64,000 nucleotides of DNA from contig NC_037590.1 of the NCBI RefSeq assembly GCF_003073045.1, positions 39,362,751-39,426,750 on the forward strand, read 5' to 3'. A program made the position numbers and the translations under genes. Positions 33,304 to 45,300 of the stretch are shown piece by piece. The stretch comes from Pomacea canaliculata. Its lineage: Eukaryota > Mollusca > Gastropoda > Architaenioglossa > Ampullariidae. The first letter of the stretch is position 1; the number at the start of each line of letters is the position of its first letter. The notes under the pieces were generated by a model. That model was not told the DNA's origin. It saw nothing but the letters and a program-made list of their open reading frames with translations, and made no database searches.

Positions 33304-36300
33304 CTGCAACGCAACAAACAATTTTTAGGAACAGAAGTCAGGATTGGAATACATCATTTGCTTACATTTAAAGGACTAGCGGGATGCAAAAATACTATTT
33401 CACCATATCTGGGTGAATAAACCCTTTCCTTGTTTGAGACACATGCTCTGTAAACATCTCTATGAACAGAAAGATGTCAAAATCATCACGTCATTGTTTG
33501 TACACAGATACACCGAATTAATATATGATCCTAGCTCTCCAATTGTCTTAGGCCTTCACAAAAATATATCCATGTAGAATCCTGACTACTGTGTTGTTGA
33601 CCCTGACCTGTGTGTAATGTTTGTAGCTGTAGGGAAATAGTACTTTTACCTAATCACATTTGAACTCATTGATTCATAACTCATGCATAGTAAACATCCA
33701 CAACAAAAACCTACAACACAATCTCAGATGTGCTCATAGCATGTGCAGCTATTGTTTCAAGGATACTGCACATGCCCAAGCACTGATGTGCAAACACCAT
33801 ACCCCCACACACTCCTCTACCTGGTAAGGAGCCCCATGAGAGTACTGGAGATGCTGTGGCCCCATGTAGTGCCAGAGTGGGGCTTGAGGCAAGTACGCTG
33901 CTGCAGCTGCTGCCTCGGCGCTCTGACGAGTGATGTGGAAGAGGCGATTAGGCACAAACTCTGGGGCCAGTGGGTTAAGGACATAGTTTTTGGCCACCTC
34001 AGCACGGTCAAGCTGAGATCGCAACTGATTCCAGGTAATCCCAAAGAGACTGTTGTTTTGCTGGCACACCTCCAAGAAATACTCCCATACTTTTCTGAGT
34101 AGAAAAACAAAAATGAATGCCTCTAAAGCAAAGGAATTCATGACACAAAAATACAGGGTGTAAACAATAAAAATGTTTCAAATTAAACTGTGTATGCACA
34201 CACGGGTACTCAGGTGTGCACACACACACATATATACACGCGCACACACACACACACACAAAAAGTGCACATGCATGAACAAGCCCCCACCTGCATTTGC
34301 CGACAAGACAAAGTGAGACAGGATCTGCTACAACAAGAACAAGTGACTGAGCTCGGGTGATTGCAGTATTCAGTAGTTTCACATTTGAGAGGAATCCATA
34401 GTCCATGAACTCTTCCTCTGCACCACCACTGGAGCGGCATGAACGCCTGGTACGCACTACACTTATGATGATCACTCGATACTGCTTGCCTGGGGTGTGG
34501 CATATGCAAATAAATGAAGAGCAACTCAAGCATCAGTGAATTCAAGACGTGTTATAAAAATCATAACAAAATAAAATAAAAATCAAACCAAAACAGCAAC
34601 CAAAAGACAGGAGGGGTTTGTTCTTTGTGACCTTTACCTTGCACATTAAGGACACGCTCTACTGAGACATTGTAAATCTTGCGCTTGCGTAACTCCCCAC
34701 GAATGCGGATAACCTGATCCATGTAGGGGGAAACAACACTGATACTGTTGCCATTAAGCTCCCCCCACTCCTCAGGCCATTTCTTGACAAGATCATCCAC
34801 TCGGTCCACTACTTCATACATCTGAAACAATGACACTGAAAACTCAAGACTGGCAACAGGGTTAAACAAAATGCAGGAGATTAAAAGAAGAAAGCATTTC
34901 TTTATTCTCCTGATCACCTCACCCCCTATACATTACTCAAATATCTAAGAATTTGTTTCGCTGTATACACATGTACAGAATACCTTCTCTCCCCTACACC
35001 CACCAACTCAACACTTAACTGAATCAGGAACACAAAATAAAAAAATTCACGGAAAGCAACATTTACAAAACTATGATAAATCTAGCATTCTGTAAGCAAT
35101 AAACAACCCCCAAATAATTAAAAAATATATGAAGTTACAAAAATATGACAAGGCAGATTCAGAAGCACCTCTGACAAATTGTAGAAGCCAGTATTGTTTT
35201 CATGCTGCACTTCTTCTCCCATTGCAGCAAAGAAGGACAGTGGATACAGGGTGGGATGAGGTATTTGCTTGCCACTGGCAATCAGCTGGTGGTCATAGAA
35301 GAGCTCAGAGGTAAAGTCTACAATAGCTGCATGGGAACGGTAGTTCTCGCAGAGCATCACCTTCCATGGACATTGTGTAGGGTACATGTCATACAGGCGT
35401 TCCAAGAAAGAAAGATGAAATCCCTGCTGTTGGGTAAATGGTGAGTACACTTCTGGACTTATCTACAAAAAGAAATTCAAAGAATCGCAGGAAAGTGAAT
35501 AATTTATTTGATAATTCCAGCTGAAAACTGAAAATAAGTTCAATCAATTGTATTCTTTTTGAAAAATACTTGACTCAGCTGAAAAAAAGAGAATTGTAGA
35601 GTCCCAAAGACTTTGGGTCATGTTAGTTATTCTCAATGCTGACACATCATACTTACATATACAACTTTTGTTTTTTGTCATATTAATGCTTTAACGTCTT
35701 TGACTACATTAAAGATTCTAAATATTCACATCACTTAATCTTACTGTTCGCCCACAATGAACTGCCTGAAGTTCCCATGCTACTTTTTCTAATCATATTG
35801 GAACATACAGCTATGTAGTCCTGGACCAAGAAGCACCCTGTTTTGGATTTCTATTGACACTAGGGTTTGGAGATTTGTGAAGGAATCCTAGTGTAACAAG
35901 ACCACCACCAAAACATTATAACGTAGGTTGTAAGCTTGCTGCTGTTTTACCTGCATGTGATCCCCAGCTAAAACAATGCAGGTGTCCTCATTTGCCAGAC
36001 TTAAAGGAATCAAGGTCTCACACTCTAGAGCCTGGGCTGCCTCATCGATAAAGATGTGTGTGAAAAATCCTACACAAAAGGTATCCAAAATCACATTAAT
36101 ACCCACATGAGTTTGTAGTAAAGCATATTCAATAAAAGCATCAATGACTTACAGACTTTTCAAGCAAATAAGCAATGCCTTTAACTTTACCTACTACCTA
36201 CTACCGTCATCAATTTGCAAGTCCTTTTTGACATCTACCTGAGTCACTGGACACCTAAAAATATTAAGTATAGAAAAAGCATTTCTTTGCTTAATCAGGC

Positions 36301-39300
36301 CACAGATAATAAAAATAATTACCACAACTCACCACGAGAAAGGGAAAGGTCGTTGATGTAGCGGGCAGTGGAAAGTGTTGTTATGATTACCCTATGCTTC
36401 ATGATATCTTCTGTTGTTGGCATTCCAAATGTTCCTGCAGCTGGTCCTTCCCTTTGAAACAAACTGTACTGCAAAATAACCTCTGGAACTGTTTGCATCC
36501 AGCGAAGGTGATAGTAGATTCTCAGTGGCCGAAGTTCTGTCTGCCCAGCCTCCACGAATGGGTGGAAGAAATCTTTAATGTACAGGTCAGCAGCACTGTA
36601 CACAGGTAAAATGTCTTACATGTGTGCATTATATATCTACATACAGAGTTCACAGTTGCTGCTCATTTATACAAAAATTTAGTAAAACAGTGAAATATAA
36701 ATCCTGCATCTACAAAACTATTTGCAAAATGTGTAATAAATATATATCCTAATCTTTAACTTCAAAGGTCTAATGCTTCAATGAAGGATATGATTTTAAT
36801 AGCATAGGTTACTATTGTATTTTTCCACAAATAGCTGTTTGTGATAACATTCACGCACTTGCTGCCTTTAGGTATTATCATTTTAATACATATGAACATT
36901 ATATCACTCAAAAAATATAGGTAACATTATGATTCTAAGACCTGCTCATCAACTGTCAAAACAATTAAAAATTAAAAAAAAAAAGAACAATTGAAAATTA
37001 TCGATTATCAAATTATCATAACCCACCTGTTTGAATGAGTACAGATGAGAACACGGGTTCCCTCTTGCTGCAGCACCAGCTTTGCAGCTTGAGCCAAGGT
37101 ATAAGTTTTGCCTGTCCCAAACGGTCCTATAATGAGCAGCGGAGGCCGATTTCCACTTCCCAGAGCAGTGATGTTGAGAATGGCTTCCTTCTGTTGGGCA
37201 TTAAGTGGCATATCTTCTAAGCTTGTGATCACTCTGTAAATACAGATTTGTAAAACTGTAAGTGGCTAACAAAAAATAAGGTGAAGAAAATTCTTCACAT
37301 GTACTCATTGATCTTAGTGCAATTAAACCTGCTGATTTCTTAGATGGTCAGCACTGATAGATTTATCTTTATCAGTACCTTCCTACTGCATCTTCAGCAA
37401 GGTTTCACTGAACCTTGTTGGACAAAACAAATGATCCTTTAACCACACACAAAGTGTAGCTTATTATTGTAACTCCTAAATAGCTTTTATAGCAAACTTT
37501 TTTCTTGCTCAATATCTTCAATGGAGTGTCCTACTGAAATTCAAGTCTGGTCTTGTTCATCACTCACCAAGATTTTTGCTAGATTGCCCGATGGTGGGCT
37601 AAAGGAGTGAATGACCAAACAGGAACTTAGAGGAACTAGTCAATTGTTCTTGCCTAGAGGCAAAAAAGATGTCAAACTTTACACACCTTCTGAACAATCT
37701 GGTTGAATACTATGCAACTGAGCGTTCATATGACTATAGCCTCAGAGACCCTTCATGTATCATATGTTCCATGTCATTTATGATCCAACATCAGCAGCTC
37801 ATTTGTTTTTAAGATCCAGCAATTCACTCACTTTTCATCTGGGGCTGACACATTTACAATTTTTGTAGTGTCTGGAAATACAATGTCAAGAGTAGATAGG
37901 CCATCAACAGCAGCATGCATTTCACACTTGGGCAAGCGATTCAGCTGGAACTGAATCTGGAGATGAAAATAAACAAAAGTTTTTATACAACACAGCAATA
38001 AATCTGTACTGCTTCAGCTTCTCCTACATCTGTCATGAAGACTGGTGGTGGACAGCTGCAAGTAGACCCATTAATTAAATAAAACAGAACCAATGCTAGT
38101 TACTATCTTGCAAATCTTTGATAATCTTTATACATACAACAGGAAAGTAAAATGGAGCTAACATCTTCATTAGTGAAAAGAATCCTGCTGAAAAGTCCAG
38201 GTATGAACAACTAAAACAGATCCTTTAGCTACTTTTTAAGAGTAACAAAAATAGAATACAAAGTTAACTAATAAGCTGTGCTAATACAAAGGCCTCTAAG
38301 AACTGCTTGCCAGCCAGCAATCACCACCAAGGTCATCTGCAAAGTGGTTCTGCATACTTCCAGTTTAATCTCTCCTCAAACTGAAGACCTAACATTCCTG
38401 GGTCATACGTCCGACAAAGGTACACCTGATGTCTTCAACTCTTTTTAACAAATATTCTTTTAAATGTTAGGGGTGAAGTGGCAGTATTTACAAAAAAAAA
38501 AAAAAAATAAAATCAAATAAACACAACAGAAGAAAAATCTGGACATGATATCATCTCCTTATGCTGCAAACAGTACTAATGATATCATCCATTATCCCTA
38601 GGGTTGACTGTCACCATTTTATGAACAATGGAATGTGACTGGCTGAGTACCTGAGCAACAAAGTCTTCATCACAGGTCAGTTTGAGATCAGACACACAGG
38701 TACTCGACAGGCGCAGAAAGACAAAGTTCTTTCCCTTGTCTTCAATCATAGCTTCATACACCTGAAATGTGACCAAGTCTTTGACAAAAACCAAGTTCCA
38801 ATAAATCCAATTAAATATAACATAATACTTCATATTGCCCTATGAAAGGGAATATCCAATGATGGTAACTTATTATAATTACCTGCTCTGTGTATGCGTG
38901 TTTGTGAATGAGAGGTGATAAAGGAATAGAGTATTAATGTATGTCGGTATGTAAGATCAGGCTTAAGTAACATAAAAAATATGTTTCTGTGTCTCCCTAC
39001 CTTCCTCATCTCTTTATTTCCATCACTTGTGTCAACTGCTGGTGCTACCCATGCTATCTGTGCATTCTGCAAGATAAGGCGGCCAGCCATTGAGTCCTCT
39101 GACAGCACATCTTCCAGCTTCAGCCGAGCAAACAACTCCCCCTCACGGGTGTACTTGGCTGAGGACAAGGCCCCCGGCATGAGAAGGAAGCGATTCACTA
39201 GTTGCAAGGATGCTGACACATTGAATCTGTAAACAACACATCGGAGCGCATGTTTCTGAGCTTATGCAGGGGCCAGAATTTCAACATAATCATGCACAGG

Positions 39301-42300
39301 ACCACAGTCTCACATTTGTTGAAATCTTAGCTAGTCAATTCTTGAATTTAGCATTTATCTTGCATGATGTTGTTGATCTTAAAAAAGAAAGGTCCTTGAA
39401 AGAATGAATGCAAAGAAACTTCTTGCATCTTCAGCAATCTTCGGATAAAGGCTGGCTCTGTCAACACAAGCAAAAAATGTTACAATACCTCAAGGAAATG
39501 ACAAATGCTTTCAGCTTGGGCATGTTGCAATACTGTCTTGTTGCAAGCTCTGACAGCTCAAGTAAAGAATGTCATATACCTTTGGATAAAGGCTAGTTCT
39601 GCTAGCTCCTCCAGGTACAGCATTTCATGCATCCACAGTCTGTAGTTATCTTTGCTGAGTGGCTGTGTGAGAGTTTCTAGTAAAGACAGGCGGTCTGCAT
39701 GAGGAAGGATATATTTTGACAAAAGCTGCTCTTCTTTGTCCAAGTAAGACACCAATCTGGCACAAAAAGGATGCAAAATTCAATACTGAAAAAACATTTT
39801 AAAATACTTAAAATAAATATTGTTGTCATATACATCTTGTGTTTTGTGACAATATATTGTGTATAATTACTTCTGACTTTTTTTTTAATTGTTTTTTTTT
39901 CTCGTGGTAAAAATATTTGTGAAAAAGAAAAAAAAATTAAAGGAATTAAAACAAATAATAAATATTTAAACTTCTATATTCCTATGTTCAACACAGTTTT
40001 CACTGACCCCAAAAAAACAACAAAAAACCAACCAAAAAACCCCAAAAAAACAAAAACCACCTCAAAGGTTCATTCTTGGTGCTCTTTGGAAACTAAACAC
40101 AGAAGACTTGTAACTAAAGACAAAGAAACAATGTGGGGATGTAGGGTACAGGGATATGAGGATGAAAGGGGGAAATGGAGGGGGCAGAGGGATGAAAACA
40201 ACATGATAAAACACTCACTTGGGTGTAAATGGTACAACGGTAACATCATCATGAGTCCACCGATTGGCAGTACTGAGAACCAAATCTTTGCTTAGCTTTT
40301 CAGGATCAGTAACAGGTGCTGACTCGACCTGAGTCTCTCGTACAACTATGGCATCCAGCCCAAAGTCAAATATTACTGACTGGCGAAAAGTTCCATAGAT
40401 GTCTGTCTTAAAGACAATCTGGTAAATGATAGAAAAGCAAAAGATACAGACAAGTCAGGAAAATAAACATGGTGAAAGCCACACTATATCCATTTAAAGA
40501 GCAAAGAGGAATGGAAGCAGAGTGAGTGACAAAAGGGAGTTGTGAGCAGTGGAGAGGAGGTCAGAGGGTGTCTGAGATGTTCCAAGTGTCTGCACGATTA
40601 ACAATGGAAGTGATTCCAGTGATTGTGTTCATAAGCCTGCAGACAAAAATTGACATCATGCAAAGCAACATACTTCCCCTAGATGGTCTAGCGGTCATAG
40701 GGGTACCACTGTCCCACAAAAATGGCCTCGAAACGAACTTGTCTCTATCTCACTCCCCAAGGGGAGTGTAAGGTCATGGGACTATCTTTATCTCTTTTTG
40801 TACATTATACAATATGCAGTTGTCATATAGTAACTCAAGAATCGAATAACATGCTCCTTAAGAGTATGAGTATGCACTATACAAATCTTTCATTATCATC
40901 ATAGCTGAGAATTAGCTGATAAGACTCACCTTGACCCTGTAAACATATTCCCCTTGACTTTTGTTGATATTATCTTGACTTTTACTGACAGCATCCTGGT
41001 TGATCCACTCCTGGCAGTGTGTCTCTAGATTCTGGTATTTTTGTGTCTTTTTAGGTCCAACAGAGATGCTTGAGATGTGAAAATAAGAGCGATTCACATC
41101 ATCCAGAAGGGCTACACCATGAAGGCAAACCTACAACCCACAAAATCAAGGATTTATAGCTGTGATTCCACACCTAGAGTTTACAAGGAAAATGCAAGTT
41201 AAGATATACCAAAAGTCCATTTATTTGAACATGACATAATCACTGGAAATTTAAAATATAAAATGTAAAACCTTAAAGATGAGGCCTTACCTATCTACAA
41301 AGTTCAAGCTATCACATTTTTTGTAGCGTTTGAACATTCTAGAATTCTAAGAATATATTTCCAAGAGTAATGAGTTCACCTATAAAAAGAACGTTCAGCT
41401 GTTTCTGCAATCCTTTATTAGCTCCTTTTCTTATCCTCTACGCCAGTGGTTCTCAAAGTGTGGTCCACGGACCACTAGTGGTCCGCGAGCATAAGTCAGG
41501 TGGTCCGCGGCTGACTGTCGTCATATGTCAGCAAAGTGATGTTTAAAGTGATGCATTCCTCGCTTTAACATTTTAATTACAAAGAACGAGGTATAAGTAG
41601 TTTTATGTCAACTTATTACTATACTACTTTTACAAAAGGACATTTAGTTTTGAATTAAAATGAAACAAATGCGGCAATTTCCATTTGAAATTCATAGTAC
41701 AGACTGATTTTTAGGCCTTGGTGGTCCGCCATACTTTTTACTTAGGCCTTGGTGGTCCGCCATAGCTTTTACTTAAGTAAAGTGGTCCGCGGTTCGAAAA
41801 ACTTTGAGAACCACTGCTCTACGCCGACCATGGGGCCAGATATGAATGTTGTTCACATTTATGTAAGTGAAAACTGATGTGTTAATTTTTTGCATGTGCC
41901 AACATCTTTTGCATGTCTGGAAATGTAAGCCATATACTATGACAGATAAGACAAAAAAAAAAAATTCCATTTTAAACTTTACATCGAAGTTCATGTGGGA
42001 GTATGCAAAGCCATTTTTTACCTTGCTTGTTACAGTAAAAGTCCATGCATTAGTACACTTCTTAGTTGTCATGTTGACTTTCAGGTCTGAGTTCACATGG
42101 ATCTTGACAAATTCTAGACTTTGCACCAACTGCAAGGCAATTAGTAAATGCTTAGGAAATGTCTTGTGTCTTAAAGAGAAAGGATTGCATTAACATGCAA
42201 TAAACAGCCAATTGTGTGCCACAGCAAAAGACATAGCTAGTCAGTTGACAAATAAAGTTTAGACCACAAATATCACTAAATAAACAAAGCCCTTCCTGCC

Positions 42301-45300
42301 TGAAGTAATAAAGTTTATACTAGAAGAAATATCAATACCTTAAAGTGGAAATGTAAAACATAAGATAATCTAAATGATGGCCGTTACCTTTCTGAATCAT
42401 TTTTGCTCAAAATTTCAGGTTGCAAATGAAACCTTTACCCACAATTGCATCTAAAGCATGGTTCTAAGATGGTTATTAAGTTAATTTTTCCATATTATTT
42501 ATTAAGGATATTAAATTGACCCTAATGTATGACATCATTAAATAATACACTCACACCAACTTTTGGTCCCTCTGGGTTTGTTAGCTTTTCCAACAGTCGC
42601 TCAGTGAATGTGTTGCCATGCAGCTGGTTGTCCCGAGCCTTCTGAAGCTGCTGCTTGCGGAAAGCAAGCCGTTCCTGCCACTCCTCCAGCTCAGCCTCTG
42701 AGTGAGCTTGAGTGCACTTGTCCCCAAATGGACATCTGGAAGTCTGATACCTGCAATAATAAGATGCTTTCTGACAATGCTCGCAGGACAATGTCAATAG
42801 AACAATGCACAATGATCACAAAAGCCACAGTGAACTGATCCAGTGATTGAGGTTTAGACAAGAGCATATTTAAAGGCTTTTCAATTTGAATTTTGTTATT
42901 GTTGAAGGGATTTAGTCCATTAGAAGATAGCAATTCCAAATTTTGAGCAATCAACCCCTTTGCCTGAGAGACAAGCTGTCAAAAATCAACATGCACAGAA
43001 GCAGGTGACACCCATAATATTATGATATAGCATTTGACAAAATAATATCTTGAAATCAAATAAATGCTGCCTGTTGAATTTTTCCCCCTCTCTTAATGTG
43101 CAAGCATCATGTTGTAACAGAAAAATACAACTACACTGATAGTACTGAAGAATAACATTTCTAGGCTCAAATAAAATGAAACTTATATGAGACCATCTGT
43201 TAACTGTTTTTGTTATAAAAAAAAAATACTCAGCCCCCCCCCCACAAAAAATAGTTCTCTCCCTTTAGCCATGTTTAGCCAGAGAAGCGCTTTTGTTTCT
43301 TTTTGCCAGCAGAAGCAACCAAAAAAGATTATATGTTTCTGAAAAATTGAAATCTGGTTTTATTGGATTTACATGCTAACAGAAGAAAAAAAAAAGAATG
43401 AAAATGATATTTCTTAAATTTAAAAAAAAAAAGAGAAAGGGACAACTTTGAAGGAAAGTACAATTTATTTGAAAATGTTGATGTTGTAAGTTATTTAGTT
43501 ACGAGGTTTAAACAGTTCCTAATGGTGAGAATAGGATTTTTTTCAAAGTTCGTATTTTCTTGAATTCTTCCTGACTAAGTGCTTTAAATATTTTTTCAGC
43601 TTTGTTTACTTCCCATCTTTCTCATAGATTTACTCCTTGAGAACGAAGCAAATCCCTTACACACTTAGTAATGTTCTAGATCCGAAAAAAAGAGACTTTT
43701 TCTAAACTGGCACAGAACATGTTTGTCTTGTTTATAGCTGTTCAGATGTGGTAAGGGTGCAGAATCCATCCAGCAATGACATACAGTCAGGAGAGAAAGC
43801 CATAGGCCCTGAAGCATTAACGTGCTCAATAAGAGTTAACGTCATCAATTGAGTTTTAAAAGAATTAAATCTTTTAAAAATGTAGCAGACATAGTATTTA
43901 GAAATGTCAAAAGTCAACATAATCCAGTGCAGGATGCATAGAAGTCTTACCTCTGACAGAGTGCATATTCTTCACTTGTCTGGCCACGTGGTGGAGGTCT
44001 GTATGTCCAGCCATGGCTCTCATCTGATGCCAGATGGTTTTTATGCTGATCACTGTGGCAATGGGTGTCTAGTTCCTCTTGACGTGCAAATCGGACATCA
44101 CAGAATGAGCAGAAGTACAGAAGACTTTCTTCTGAAAACAAAATTCACACAACCCAAAATATCACAATAAAAGAAAAATCAATGCTACTTAATAAACAGA
44201 GAAAGTCCCTGGGTAAATTTACATTCTGCAAGAAACTGCTTGAACTATCAGTGTTATTTTTTAATGTAAAACTGTAACATTGACATTTAGGTCATCTGGG
44301 CTCTTCTATGTGATTTACATACACTTCTATGCTGGGTATGGCATGGCCTCACCTGGCCTCTTTTCTAAGCCCAGGTGAGAAGAGAGAGGTTTATAGTCTT
44401 GTATGCCATAAATGGAAGTCAGTTGTTTGTTAAAATTTGTTGCATAAAGTGAATGAAATTCAGCACATTGATCAAAAAAAAAAAAATGTGTATTCCAGTT
44501 AACCTTTAAGAAAAGGACTACAACCAGATGACTAGCATCCAGAATTTAACCCAAAAAACTGCACTCAAAAAGCTGACATTTACATCATATCTTACCATTG
44601 TTGTGCTTGGTGGTGTTGCGTGGTGGCTGAGGTGGAAGAACCCTGACAGTGTTTTTGGGAACTGGTTTCACTGCCTCTACCTCAGGAGGAGTTTGCGGAG
44701 GGGTGGAAGATGGCTTCTGACAGCTGGTAGCACCAAGAGCTGGTTTGTCATCATCATCTGAATTCTGTGAAGCCAAATTTGTCAATTAGATTTGTGAATT
44801 AAGAAATTATCATCAATTTTGAAAAGGGCAATAAGAGTGAACAAAAGTGTGTTAAAGAAAAAAAAAGGTGCTTCTGCTGTAGTTTTGTTCAAATCAATAC
44901 ATTATAGAAAAATGTGGGTGTGCTTGCATACATAATGTATATGTGTGCATGTGTTTTTATGTGTCAATATGTGTACATTTATGTTTCAAGTACACATCTT
45001 AGTGTTACTCTGAATAACCCTTAGTGAATCATGAAACCATACCTATTTATGCTTAACCTTAATCTGAGAAGAATGAAATACAAAAACCAACTCAATTACA
45101 TGAAATCTTTAAAACTAGGAATTCTGATTTTCAATGGGTCTGACAGGCTAGGCATTTTCTAAAAATTTATATATTAACCCCTTCCAAGGAAACAAACAGT
45201 AATTGAGAAGCTGAATTTTAAATAATAGCCTGGGCTGTCTAAAGCTGCCTAATTTGTAAATGCCCATCTCAAGAAAACTTGGCCTAATCTACTTCTAAAA

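Noticed and set aside
34008..34529. A 173-codon minus-strand frame over HELZ exon 20
   Set aside because: Only the part 34291-34489 is exon; the rest reads through the intron and its CA repeat, seen as Cys/Val runs.
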